DNA from: Allobranchiibius huperziae
Lineage (GTDB): Bacteria; Actinomycetota; Actinomycetes; Actinomycetales; Dermatophilaceae
Direction of reading: 5' to 3'
NCBI RefSeq assembly: GCF_013410455.1
Contig: NZ_JACCFW010000001.1
Span: 512,929-576,928, forward strand
Length of the DNA: 64,000 nt
A model generated the notes under the pieces. That model searched no databases, had not been told where the DNA came from, and worked only from the letters and a program-made list of their open reading frames with translations. Position numbers and translations under genes: made by a program. Below, one piece after another: positions 35,888-44,683 of the stretch (within the stretch, counting starts at the first letter, position 1; every line of letters starts with the position of its first letter).

Positions 35888-35920
35888 GCTCGACAGGAAA
35901 TAGTGATGCAAGGAGACGTG

Positions 35921-38068
35921 GTGGCTGTCTTTCCGAAGGTTCTGGTCGAGCAGGAGCATTCCAGTGCCTGGGCGCTGGATCGCGGGCTCGCTGCGGTGAT
36001 CAATCCCGCGAACCCCGACGACGCCAGCCTGGAGCGCGCCGCGGCGACGCTGCGCGCCCGCGGCTTCGAGGTCGCCGCGCGGCACGACGGCCGGGTCAGC
36101 GCCTCGAGCCTCGACACCGCCGACGTCTACGTCATCGCCCACCCTGCCGACGGACGCTCCGAGCGGGTCGCCGGCAGCCTGCCCGCGGCCTTCGAGCAGT
36201 CCGAGCTGGACGCGATCCTGCAGTTCGTGCGCGCCGGCGGCGGCCTGGTCGTCCTTGCCGACTGCGACCAGGACGTCCACGGCAACAACGTCAACGACCT
36301 GCTCGCGCACTTCGGCGTCAGCGTCCGCAGCACCGTGGTGCACGAGTCCGCCGACGGCGGCCACCGCCACCTGGGCAACGCCACCTGGGTGCTCGCCGAC
36401 CTGGCCGGCACCAAGGGCCAGGGCCTGCTCGCCGGCGTCGACGAGCTGTGCTTCTACCGCAGTGGCGTCATCGACATCGAGCCCGGCGCCGACGTGCAGG
36501 TGCTCGCGCGCACGAGCCCCACGGCGTACCCGGCGGAGGAGGCGCTGGTCGTGACCGCGTCGTACGGCGCGGGCCGGGTCGTCGTACTCGCCGACTCCGA
36601 CATCATGGGCGACGACTCGATCGGCGAGCTCGACCACGGGCAGTTCTGGACGAACGCCGTCACCTGGGCGGCCGGTCGGCGCACCCACGAGACGCGGCAC
36701 CAGGGGTCGGGCGTCGAGACCTCGGCCGAATGGCTGCGGTTGAAGGACGCGGTGCAGGAGCTGCGCCTCCTGCAGTCCAAGGACGGGTCCATCGACGGTG
36801 CGGCGCACGACCACACGCGCGCCGCCGACCTGGTCGACGTGATGAAGCGCGAGATCGCTGCGCTGGCGCCGCGATTCCCGCACGACGCCGCCTACCTCGC
36901 GGCGCTGCCGCGCGACCTGGACGCCTGGGTCGACGGCGGCTTCGGCGTGCCGGACTTCCTGGACTCCCTCATGCTGTTCCGCCCGGACCAGCACCGCGCG
37001 GACGGCGTCGAGCACCTCGTGCTCTTCCCCATGTACACCCAGAACGGCAACCCCGACCGCGTCTTCGAGGCCGTCCTGCTGTGGGTGGCGTGGCCGGACT
37101 GGCTGGCGTGGGTCGAGGCGTCGTACGACAACCCGATGTTCCTTGCGATGAACTTCATCGACTTCACTCCGGGTTACGACACCAACTCGGCCGTGCTCTT
37201 CCCCGAGACCGTCGCGGTGCGCGAGATCCCGAAGTTCAACTGGGGCGGCATCTTCTGCGACCGCGAGGGCGCGCGGTTCCGCCGCGTCGTCCGCGAGGCC
37301 TCGGCGCTGCTGTCGCTGCAGCTGCCGCCGGACGCCGAGCGGCTCATCGCGTCGCAGGACCTGGCTCAGAGCACCTTCGCCATGTGGGACCTGATCCACG
37401 ACCGCACCCACAGCCACGGCGACCTGCCGTTCGACCCGTTCATGATCAAGCAGCGGATGCCGTTCTGGATGTACGCGCTGGAGGAGCTGCGCTGCGACCT
37501 CAACACCTTCCGCCAGGCGGTCAAGCTGGAGGCGGCCGGTCAGCCGTACGCCCGGTCGGTGCAGCTCGCGATCGTCTTCGACCGCATCTTCCGCTTCCCG
37601 ATCACCGGTGACCGGGTGCGCAACTACGACGGGCTCGGCGGGCAGCTGCTCTTCGCCTACCTGCACAAGCACGACGCGCTTCGCTGGACCGACAACAAGC
37701 TGTCCTTCGACTGGCGCCGCGTGCCCGAGGTGGTCATCGAGCTGTGCGACGAGGTCGAGCACCTCTACCGCGCGGGCATCGACCGGTCGCGGGTCGGCCA
37801 TTGGCTCGCGTCGCACGAGTTCGTGGCTCGGTACGTCGCGCCGCACCCGGCCTCGACCTGGGCGAAGGGCGCCGCGGCGCTGCCGCTCGACGGTCCGCTC
37901 AAGCCGCTGACCGACGCCGTGCAGCCCGACGAGTTCCCGCTCAACGTCTTCTACGAGGCGCTGCGCAAGAAGATGACACCGGTCATCGCCTCGACCGCGG
38001 GCATCACTGCGGCGACCGCGGATGACGCTGCCGGTGCTGCTCCGGCACCTGCGGTGCGGGTCGCATGA
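35921..38068 (+). CDS. DUF6421 family protein
   Basis: A large soluble protein (715 residues) of an uncharacterised family. The N-terminal ~220 residues look like a Rossmann/amidotransferase-like fold (LDTADVYVIAHPADG, FVRAGGGLVVLADCD, GAGRVVVLADSDIMGDD). The long C-terminal part is rich in aromatic and acidic residues, with conserved-looking DRTHSHGDLPFDPFMIKQRMP and CDLNTFRQAVKLE segments. There is no signal peptide. The GTG at 35921 is chosen because AGGAG lies 5 bases upstream; GTG 35903 and ATG 35906 are in frame. Its stop overlaps the next SDR gene (ATGA). Confidence 0.72.
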   Translation: MAVFPKVLVEQEHSSAWALDRGLAAVINPANPDDASLERAAATLRARGFEVAARHDGRVSASSLDTADVYVIAHPADGRSERVAGSLPAAFEQSELDAILQFVRAGGGLVVLADCDQDVHGNNVNDLLAHFGVSVRSTVVHESADGGHRHLGNATWVLADLAGTKGQGLLAGVDELCFYRSGVIDIEPGADVQVLARTSPTAYPAEEALVVTASYGAGRVVVLADSDIMGDDSIGELDHGQFWTNAVTWAAGRRTHETRHQGSGVETSAEWLRLKDAVQELRLLQSKDGSIDGAAHDHTRAADLVDVMKREIAALAPRFPHDAAYLAALPRDLDAWVDGGFGVPDFLDSLMLFRPDQHRADGVEHLVLFPMYTQNGNPDRVFEAVLLWVAWPDWLAWVEASYDNPMFLAMNFIDFTPGYDTNSAVLFPETVAVREIPKFNWGGIFCDREGARFRRVVREASALLSLQLPPDAERLIASQDLAQSTFAMWDLIHDRTHSHGDLPFDPFMIKQRMPFWMYALEELRCDLNTFRQAVKLEAAGQPYARSVQLAIVFDRIFRFPITGDRVRNYDGLGGQLLFAYLHKHDALRWTDNKLSFDWRRVPEVVIELCDEVEHLYRAGIDRSRVGHWLASHEFVARYVAPHPASTWAKGAAALPLDGPLKPLTDAVQPDEFPLNVFYEALRKKMTPVIASTAGITAATADDAAGAAPAPAVRVA

Positions 38069-38754
38069 CGGATCTCTCCCAGCTCGTGATCGTGGTCACG
38101 GGCGCCACCGGTGCGCTCGGACCGGCCGTCGTACGTCGCGCGGCCGGCGCCGGTGCCCATGTGGTGGCGGCCGGCCGTGACGAGACCGCGCTGGTCGAAC
38201 TCGCCTCTGCCACCGAGGGATCGGTGAGCCCGAGCACGGTCGACCTGGCCGACGAGCAGGCCACGCTGGCGTGGGGCCATGAGCTGGTCGAGCAGTACGG
38301 CCGGGTCGACGGGCTGCTGCACCTGGTCGGCGGGTGGCGCGGCGGCAAGGGCATCGTCGATTCGGACCTCACCGACTGGGACGTGCTGCACGCGTCGCTG
38401 ATCCAGACTCTGCAGCATGCGTCCCGGGCGCTGCATGACCCGATCCGGGACAGCCCCCGCGGGCGGCTCGCGATCGTCTCCTCCACCGGCGTGGCGCGCC
38501 CGCGGGCCAAGAACGCGTCGTACGCCGCCGCGAAGGCCGCCTCCGAGGCGTGGACCCTCGCCGTGGCCGACTCGTTCAGCGGCACGCAGGCCGCCGCGAG
38601 CGTCGTACGCGTGATGGCGCTGCTCACCCCGGCGATGCGCGAGGCGCGTCCCGACGCGGCGTTCAAGAACTACCGGGACGTGGACGACGTCGCGGCGCAG
38701 CTGATCTCGCTGTGGGACTCGCCGGCCGCAGAGGTCAACGGCGCGATCCTCTGA
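38065..38754 (+). CDS. SDR-family oxidoreductase of the DUF6421 cluster
   Basis: A 229-residue short-chain dehydrogenase. VTGATGALGPAVVRRAA is the cofactor loop (residues 11-27), HLVGGWRGGKG replaces the usual NAG region, and SSTGVARPRAKNASYAAAK gives the catalytic Ser-Tyr-Lys. It is short for the family, with a compact C-terminus (AEVNGAIL). The four-base ATGA overlap with the DUF6421 gene suggests a joint pathway. The substrate is unknown. Confidence 0.82.
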   Translation: MTDLSQLVIVVTGATGALGPAVVRRAAGAGAHVVAAGRDETALVELASATEGSVSPSTVDLADEQATLAWGHELVEQYGRVDGLLHLVGGWRGGKGIVDSDLTDWDVLHASLIQTLQHASRALHDPIRDSPRGRLAIVSSTGVARPRAKNASYAAAKAASEAWTLAVADSFSGTQAAASVVRVMALLTPAMREARPDAAFKNYRDVDDVAAQLISLWDSPAAEVNGAIL

Positions 38755-38777
38755 AGGCCCCCGCCCTGACCAGCCCC

Positions 38778-38845
38778 GAGTGGCATACATATGTTTCGGG
38801 TGCACCCCGCACAGGTATGCCACTCGAGCAGTTGGTATGCCACTC
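38778..38845 (+). promoter_or_regulatory. Inverted repeat with two competing 3' arms before the aldolase-like gene
   Basis: The left arm GAGTGGCATAC (38778-38788) can pair with GTATGCCACTC at 38815-38825 or with an identical copy at 38835-38845, four bases before the Shine-Dalgarno region (AAAGGTGG at 38850). GGGTGCACCC lies within the first loop. One left arm with two equal right arms is an arrangement that could switch. Confidence 0.55.
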
Positions 38846-38863
38846 GATGAAAGGTGGCCGACC

Positions 38864-39946
38864 GTGAGCCTGCCGATCCTGCACGACCGCGCCGAGCGCG
38901 GATTCGCGAGCGACAACTACTCGGGGGTGCATCCCGAGGTGCTCGCCGCCATCATCCGCGCGAACGGCGGCCATCAGACGTCGTACGGCGACGACGTCTA
39001 CACCGCTCGCCTGCAGGAGGTCTTCCGCGAGCACTTCGGCCCGCGCGTCGAGGCGTTCCCTGTCTTCAACGGCACCGGTGCGAATGTCGTTGCGCTGCAG
39101 TCGGTCACGCAGCGGTGGGAGTCGGTGATCTGCACCTCCACTGCGCACATCCACGTCGACGAGTGCGCGGCGCCCGAGCGGATGGGCGGCCTGAAGCTGA
39201 TGACCGTGCCCACCCCGGACGGCAAGTTCACCCCCGCCCTGATCGACACCGTGGCCATCCGGCTCAACGACGAGCACCACGCGCAGACCAAGGTCGTCTC
39301 CATCACGCAGACGACCGAGCTGGGCACCGCGTACGCCGTTGACGAGATCGCCGCCATCGCCGAGCACGTGCACTCCCGCGGGTGGGTGCTGCACGTGGAC
39401 GGGTCCCGCCTGTCCAACGCCGCCGCGTCGCTGGGCGTTTCCTTCAAGGAGATGATCACCGACACCGGCGTGGACATCGTGTCGTTCGGCGGCACGAAGA
39501 ACGGACTCATGGTCGGCGAGGCCGTGCTGGTCCTCAACCCGGACGTCGTCACCGGCATGAAGTACCTGCGCAAGCAGTCGATGCAGCTGGCGTCGAAGAT
39601 GCGCTTCATCTCCACCCAGCTCGAGGCGCTGTTGTCCGGCGATCTCTACCTGCGCAACGCCTCGCATGCCAACGCGATGGCCCGGCTGCTCGCGGAGCGG
39701 GTGCGCGACATCCCCGGCGTGCAGGTGCCCCGGCCGGTGCAGGCGAACGCCGTCTTCGCGATCCTGCCGCACGACGTCAGCGAGCGGCTGATGGAGCGTT
39801 TCCACTTCTACTTCTGGGACGAGGGCGTCGGCGAGGTGCGCTGGATGTGCTCCTTCGACACCACGGAGGACGACATCGAGACGTTCGCCGCGGCGATCCG
39901 CGCCGAGATGACGAGCGCGACGAGCGAGACGAGCATCGCGCACTGA
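38864..39946 (+). CDS. Threonine aldolase-like / beta-eliminating lyase PLP enzyme
   Basis: A 360-residue PLP enzyme of the aspartate aminotransferase fold. It begins FASDNYSGVHPEVLAAI, as in low-specificity threonine aldolases. The PLP-contact stretch is FNGTGANVVAL, the Asp is in LHVDGSRLSNA, and the Schiff-base lysine is K212 in SFGGTKNGLM. It would cleave a beta-hydroxy amino acid or eliminate a beta substituent. GTG 38864 follows AAAGGTGG at about 6 bases. It is the third gene of the DUF6421 cluster, separated from the SDR by 109 bases that hold an inverted repeat. Confidence 0.87.
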   Translation: MSLPILHDRAERGFASDNYSGVHPEVLAAIIRANGGHQTSYGDDVYTARLQEVFREHFGPRVEAFPVFNGTGANVVALQSVTQRWESVICTSTAHIHVDECAAPERMGGLKLMTVPTPDGKFTPALIDTVAIRLNDEHHAQTKVVSITQTTELGTAYAVDEIAAIAEHVHSRGWVLHVDGSRLSNAAASLGVSFKEMITDTGVDIVSFGGTKNGLMVGEAVLVLNPDVVTGMKYLRKQSMQLASKMRFISTQLEALLSGDLYLRNASHANAMARLLAERVRDIPGVQVPRPVQANAVFAILPHDVSERLMERFHFYFWDEGVGEVRWMCSFDTTEDDIETFAAAIRAEMTSATSETSIAH

Positions 39947-39971
39947 CCCGCTCGGTAAGAGCGGGCCGGGG

Positions 39972-41249
39972 TCACCAGAGGTGCAGCGACCCCGCGAAGA
40001 CGTCGTGGATGTCCTGCTCGGTGACGTCCTTGGGAGCGGTGGCGAGCAGCCGCTGCTGTTTCATCGTCCCCTCGACGAGGTCGTCGAAGTCGGAGGCCGA
40101 GTAGCCGATCGCCGCAACGCCGTTCGGCATGCCGATGGCGCGCATGAGGTCTGCCAGCACCGAGGGCAACTGGTCGCGGGGGTCGTCGGTTCGGGGCGCG
40201 TCGGGCGCGAGCAGGGCTGCCGCCCGCAGGTGCCGATCGGGTGACGCGTCGTACGTGAAGCGGAACGCCGCCGGCGCGGTCAGCGACACCGACATCCCGT
40301 GCGGCACCATCGCGGCGTCCTGCGGGTAGTCGGCGGGCCGGTAGTCGCGCACCCGCCCGGCGATGGGGTAGGCGTTCGCGTGCGGGATGTGCACGCCCGC
40401 GTTGCCGAAGCCCATGCCGGCGAACGTCGCCGCGAGCGCCATGTCGAAGCGCGCGTCCTTGTCCGACCCGTCCTGCACGGCGCGCCGGAACGAGCCCGCC
40501 ATCAGAGTGAGGGACTTCTCGGCCCACATGTCGGCGACCGGGTTGGCGCCGCAGTAGGGCACCCGCTCGCTCGGTTGCTTCGCCGCGAACGACGTGTACG
40601 GCTTGGCCGTGTAGCTCTCCAGCGCGTGGCACAGGATGTCCATGCCGGAGCACGCGGTGACCATCGGCGGCTGGCTGACGGTGAGGTCGGGGTCGACGAC
40701 GGCGGTGGTCGGGCGCAGCGAGACGTGGCTGATGCCGGTCTTCACGTGCTGGGAGAGCACGTCGAGCACGCAGATGGTGGTGCTCTCCGACCCGGTGCCC
40801 GTCGTGGTCGGTACGGCGACCAGCGGCTTGAGAGGCCGCGTCGGGTCGGCGCCCTTCCCGACCGGCGCGTTGACGTAGTCCATCAGCTCGCCGGAGTTGG
40901 TGGTGAGCAGGTTGATGGCCTTGGCGGTGTCGATGCTGGAGCCGCCGCCGACGGCCACGAAGGCGTCCCACGGTCCATGCTCGCGCGCCCAATCCACAGC
41001 AGCCGCAAGGCTCTCGTCGGTCGGCTCGACATGGGACCCGTCGTACACCTCGACCTGCACGCCCGCCTCGCGCAGCGAGTCGGCGACGTGTCCGGGCGCA
41101 CCCGTGGCGGCGACGCCCTTGTCGGTGACGACCAGGACCCTCCGCGCTCCTTGCGCCGCCAGGTCGTAGCCCACTTCGCGCGATGCCCCCGGGCCGAGCT
41201 TCAGGTGCGGTGCGGCGTAGGTGAAGACGGTCTCGCGGGCATCGCTCAT
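39972..41249 (-). CDS. Iron-containing alcohol dehydrogenase (hydroxyacid-oxoacid transhydrogenase-like)
   Basis: A 425-residue group III (iron-type) alcohol dehydrogenase. The NAD-binding GGGSSIDTAKAINL, VPTTTGTGSE, the metal-ligand region GMDILCHALESY, and HIPHANAYPIAGRV with VPHGMSVSL are all in order. The closest architecture seems to be hydroxyacid-oxoacid transhydrogenase (ADHFE1-type), which moves hydride from 4-hydroxybutyrate to 2-oxoglutarate, but a simple alcohol dehydrogenase is possible. Its ATG overlaps the modBC stop by four bases (ATGA), so its translation is coupled to molybdate transporter synthesis. Confidence 0.85.
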   Translation of the reverse strand: MSDARETVFTYAAPHLKLGPGASREVGYDLAAQGARRVLVVTDKGVAATGAPGHVADSLREAGVQVEVYDGSHVEPTDESLAAAVDWAREHGPWDAFVAVGGGSSIDTAKAINLLTTNSGELMDYVNAPVGKGADPTRPLKPLVAVPTTTGTGSESTTICVLDVLSQHVKTGISHVSLRPTTAVVDPDLTVSQPPMVTACSGMDILCHALESYTAKPYTSFAAKQPSERVPYCGANPVADMWAEKSLTLMAGSFRRAVQDGSDKDARFDMALAATFAGMGFGNAGVHIPHANAYPIAGRVRDYRPADYPQDAAMVPHGMSVSLTAPAAFRFTYDASPDRHLRAAALLAPDAPRTDDPRDQLPSVLADLMRAIGMPNGVAAIGYSASDFDDLVEGTMKQQRLLATAPKDVTEQDIHDVFAGSLHLW

Positions 41250-43015
41250 TTCGCCAGTATGTCGTCGCCCGCCGCGGCGCCCTGATCGGCCCATACGACG
41301 ACGCGTGCCGGGTCGACGTCGAAGCGGCAGGTGCCGCCGACCGGTACCTGCGACAGGTCGCGGGCCGTGGCGGCGAGGAGGACGTCGTCCCCGAGCCGCA
41401 GGGTCACCGCGATGTGGGATCCGAGGTCGGCAGCGTCCTCGACGACCGCATGATGCTCGCCGTCCGGGCGGAGCACGACGTCCTGCGGGCGCACGCACCA
41501 CGTCACCGGCGTATCGGCCGGTAGCCCTGTCGTCACGAGAAATTCGCAACCCCCTGCCCGCAACGCCCCGCCGGCCGTGAGCCGGCCCACCGCGACGTCC
41601 GGGATGCCGACCAGCCGCGCCACGGTCGGTGATGCCGGGCGCCGGTAGACCTCGGTGACGGGACCTGCCTGCAGCAGCTTGCCGTCCGCGATGACCAGCA
41701 CCTCGTCCGCGAGCAGCGCCGCCTCGACCGGGTCGTGCGTGACCAGCACGGTGGACAGCCCGCTCTCGCGCTGCAGACGTCGCACTGTCGTCTGCAGGCC
41801 GGCGCGCACGGGTACGTCCAGCGCGGAGAACGGTTCGTCGAGCAGCACGACGCGAGGGTTCTGGCTCAGCGCCGCCGCGAGGCTCACCCGCTGGCGTTCC
41901 CCGCCGGACAGCTCCTGCGGGCGGCGGTCGAGCAGCTGGTCCAGGCCGAGCGTCTGCAGCCACCACGCGGCCAGCGCCGGGTCCGCGCGCACCCCGAACG
42001 TCGCGTGCTCCCACACGGTCAGATGGGGGAAGAGGCCACGGTTCTGCGGGACGTAGCCGACGCCGCGCAGTTGGGCGGGCACCTGTGCGACCGCGTCCCC
42101 CGCGAAGTCCACTTCGTCGCCGGGTGCGGCGTTCAGTCCGGCAATCGCTTTCAAGGTGAGGGTTTTTCCCGACCCGGAGGGTCCGAGCACGGCCAGCCGA
42201 TCGCTGCCCGCCCGATGGGCGAGCTGGAGGTCGAAGTCGCCCACCCGCTGTCGCAGGGCGAAACCGACGGGCACCCGTGCGGCAGCCTGCGGGTGCACGG
42301 GCGAGGGGACCCGGGCGCGGTGTCGGCGCCGGGGGAGGCGCAGACCGGCGAGCAGGAGGCCGACGACCGCGATGCCGAGCGCGAGGGCGGTCGGTGCCTG
42401 GGTGGTGGGCAGACCGGTGGCCGAGAACTGCACCGAGGTGAAGACGGGCAGCGTGTACGGGTGGTAGGCGAGCAGCACCGTGGCGCCGTACTCGCCCAGC
42501 GCTCGCAGCCAGGTCAGCACCGCACCCGCTCGGATCCCGTCCGCGGCCAACGGCAGATCCACCTTGAGGAAGCGAGCGAGCGCGCCGTGACCGAGGGTGG
42601 CTGCCAGGTCGTCGAGCGCGGGGTCCCGCTCCGCGAAGGCCGACCGTGCCGCGATGATCAGGAACGGGGCGGCGACGAAGGTCTGCGCGATCACCACTCC
42701 GGCCGTGGTGCCGGTGAGCCCGCCGCTGACATGCGTGCCGAGCCAGGTGTAGGGCCCGACCAGGTAGATCAGCACGATGCCGCTCATCACCGGCGGCAGC
42801 GCGAGCGGCAGTTGGACGACGACCGTCACCACGCGTGCGAACGCGCCGGTCGACGTCGCGAGCCAGCGCGCGAGCGGCACCCCGAGCAGCAGGACGATGA
42901 CGGTGCTGATGCTGGCGCTCGCGACCGACGTACGCGCCGCCGCCCACAGCCCGGACTCACCGAATCCACGGTCGCCGGAGGTCGCGAAGCGCCAGGCGAA
43001 GTAGACCAGCGGCAC
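41246..43015 (-). CDS. Molybdate ABC transporter, fused permease and ATPase (ModBC)
   Basis: At least 589 residues. The N-terminal ~225 residues are a ModB permease with about five helices and the EAA-like loop DDLAATLGHGALARFLKVDLPLA. The rest is a ModC ATPase: Walker A GPSGSGKTLTLKAIAG, Q-loop YVPQNRGLFPHL, signature LSGGERQRVSLAAAL, Walker B VVLLDEPFSALD, H-loop THD, and a C-terminal TOBE-like region. GTG 43015 is the first usual start, but it cuts the first helix. The frame is open upstream, and a GAGGAG Shine-Dalgarno points to a GTA codon at 43090, so the true start is unclear. It lies downstream of modA. Confidence 0.88.
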   Translation of the reverse strand: MPLVYFAWRFATSGDRGFGESGLWAAARTSVASASISTVIVLLLGVPLARWLATSTGAFARVVTVVVQLPLALPPVMSGIVLIYLVGPYTWLGTHVSGGLTGTTAGVVIAQTFVAAPFLIIAARSAFAERDPALDDLAATLGHGALARFLKVDLPLAADGIRAGAVLTWLRALGEYGATVLLAYHPYTLPVFTSVQFSATGLPTTQAPTALALGIAVVGLLLAGLRLPRRRHRARVPSPVHPQAAARVPVGFALRQRVGDFDLQLAHRAGSDRLAVLGPSGSGKTLTLKAIAGLNAAPGDEVDFAGDAVAQVPAQLRGVGYVPQNRGLFPHLTVWEHATFGVRADPALAAWWLQTLGLDQLLDRRPQELSGGERQRVSLAAALSQNPRVVLLDEPFSALDVPVRAGLQTTVRRLQRESGLSTVLVTHDPVEAALLADEVLVIADGKLLQAGPVTEVYRRPASPTVARLVGIPDVAVGRLTAGGALRAGGCEFLVTTGLPADTPVTWCVRPQDVVLRPDGEHHAVVEDAADLGSHIAVTLRLGDDVLLAATARDLSQVPVGGTCRFDVDPARVVVWADQGAAAGDDILAK

Positions 43016-43100
43016 GAGCAGATAGAGCGCCAGCAGCCCGCCGAGATACCTCAGCGGGCTGCTGCGCGTCGTGGCGCGACGGTGGGCTACGGGGTGCTCC

Positions 43101-44036
43101 TCAACTGCTGGGCAGCAGACCTGCGGGCGGTGTGCCGGTGACCTTGGGCGGCGAGGTCACGGTGAACGCCGCGGCCTTGAAGATCGCCTGTGTCTGCGAT
43201 CCCAGCAGATATTTCACGAACGCCGCGGCACCCGCGGCGTTCGGCGCGCCCTTCAACACCGTGACCGTGTAGCTCGCCTTCAGGTCGGTCCCGGTCAGCG
43301 GGACCGTCTGGATGCCGGCCGTCTTGGCCTCGCTGGTGTAGAAGAAGCCCGCGTCCAGCTGCCCCGACTGCAGATTCGCGACCAAGGTCTCCTCGGGGAA
43401 GACGTCGGAGGTGGACGAAGCGACCTTCGACAGAGCCGGATGGGCCTTCGCGTCGTCGCTCAGCGCCTGCGCGGTGAGCTTGCCCTTCGGATCGGTCTTG
43501 GGGTCGGTGAAGCCGACCTCGAAACCGGGCTGGGTGATCACGTCGTACCAGGGCTTGGTCTTGAGGGCGCTCGCGAACCTGCTCTTGGGGTTGATGCCGA
43601 GGACGAGCTTGGAGGAGCCGAAGGTGACGTACCAGCTCACCCAGTCACCGTTGGCGGTGCCCATCAGGGACTGGTCGGCCTTCGGGCTGGCGCTCACGAA
43701 GACGTCGCCCCGGCGCACCTTGCCCTTGATCTGGCTCGCCAGAGCGGTCGACCCCGCGGAGAAGCCACTGAACGAATACCCGGTACCGGCCTTGAATCCC
43801 GGCCCGATCTTGTCCTCCATCAGCTTCACCAGCGACCCGGCGTAGAGCACGTTGACGCTCCCGGTGCCCTTGGCGGGCGACGTGGACGAAGTCGTGGTGG
43901 ACGCACTGCTCGAGCTGGAGCCGGACCCGGATGCGCCGGCCGAAGACGAGCCCGGCGAGGACGACCCACTGCTGCATCCGGCGGTGGCGCAGGTACCGAG
44001 GGTCACGAGGACCAGACTGCCGAGCAGGCGCTTCAT
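43101..44036 (-). CDS. modA: Molybdate/tungstate-binding lipoprotein (ModA/WtpA-like)
   Basis: A 311-residue extracytoplasmic binding protein. The lipoprotein signal peptide ends in the lipobox TAGC (residues 18-21), followed by a long Ser/Thr/Gly linker to about residue 60. The binding domain starts VNVLYAGSLVKLMEDKIGPGF, and SAGSTALASQIKG and GDVFVSASPKAD resemble oxyanion-binding proteins of the WtpA/ModA kind. ATG 44036 is chosen for the signal peptide, with GGAAGG upstream. It is the first gene of modA-modBC-alcohol dehydrogenase and is preceded by a PadR regulator gene on the same strand. Confidence 0.88.
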   Translation of the reverse strand: MKRLLGSLVLVTLGTCATAGCSSGSSSPGSSSAGASGSGSSSSSASTTTSSTSPAKGTGSVNVLYAGSLVKLMEDKIGPGFKAGTGYSFSGFSAGSTALASQIKGKVRRGDVFVSASPKADQSLMGTANGDWVSWYVTFGSSKLVLGINPKSRFASALKTKPWYDVITQPGFEVGFTDPKTDPKGKLTAQALSDDAKAHPALSKVASSTSDVFPEETLVANLQSGQLDAGFFYTSEAKTAGIQTVPLTGTDLKASYTVTVLKGAPNAAGAAAFVKYLLGSQTQAIFKAAAFTVTSPPKVTGTPPAGLLPSS

Positions 44037-44118
44037 GGGTGGTGCCTTCCGGTGGACGACGACAGCGCGTGCGCGCGACGGGACCATCCTGTCCCATTCG
44101 GTAGTCAAGGTGCGACTA

Positions 44119-44652
44119 CTACGCCGGTTCGTCGAGGATCGTGTCGAGGAAGTCGATCGCCACCCGGGTCGACAGCAGCCGCCACACCACGACCCGGCGA
44201 TCGAAGCCCACGCTCTGCTCCAGTTCCTGCTCGATCTGCGCCACCCGTTCGGTGAATCTCGTGCGCTGTGCCCGGGCGAGCGGACGCGGGTCGGCCCCGG
44301 CGCCGTCGATCAGGGCCAGCTTGAGCAGGAACATCGACCGGAAGTCGCGTACCCGTTCGACCGGCTCCGCCAGCCAGCGCTCGGTCTCGACCTGCCCGGC
44401 CGCGGTGATGTCGACGATGGTGCGCCGCGGGCCGCGGTCGCCCGGCTCGCCCGCCCGCTCGCGCACCAGGTCGCGTTCGATCAACCGGGCCAGCTCGCGG
44501 TAGACCAGGGGCCGGGTGAGACTCCACACCCGTCCCAGGTCGCCGGTGGGCTGCAGCCGCCGGGCGATCGCGAAACCGTGGGTAGGCCCCTGCGCGATCG
44601 CGCCCAGCACGGCGTACGCCGCGGGGCTCATCGGTGGGTGGCTGGGCGGCAT
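44119..44652 (-). CDS. PadR-family transcriptional regulator
   Basis: A 177-residue regulator. The N-terminal winged helix (YAVLGAIAQGPTHGFAIARRL, then SLTRPLVYRELARLIERDLV) and wing (GPRRTIVDITAAGQVETERWL) are typical of PadR. The helical C-terminal dimerisation domain holds FRSMFLLKLALID and VAQIEQELEQ. Starts at residue 1 or 8 (MSPAAYAVLGA) are both possible. It lies 82 bases upstream of modA on the same strand, so it may control molybdate uptake, or itself be read through into the operon. Confidence 0.83.
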   Translation of the reverse strand: MPPSHPPMSPAAYAVLGAIAQGPTHGFAIARRLQPTGDLGRVWSLTRPLVYRELARLIERDLVRERAGEPGDRGPRRTIVDITAAGQVETERWLAEPVERVRDFRSMFLLKLALIDGAGADPRPLARAQRTRFTERVAQIEQELEQSVGFDRRVVVWRLLSTRVAIDFLDTILDEPA

Positions 44653-44683
44653 CGTGCGGGCGGTCGCCGAAACGGCGGGACGC

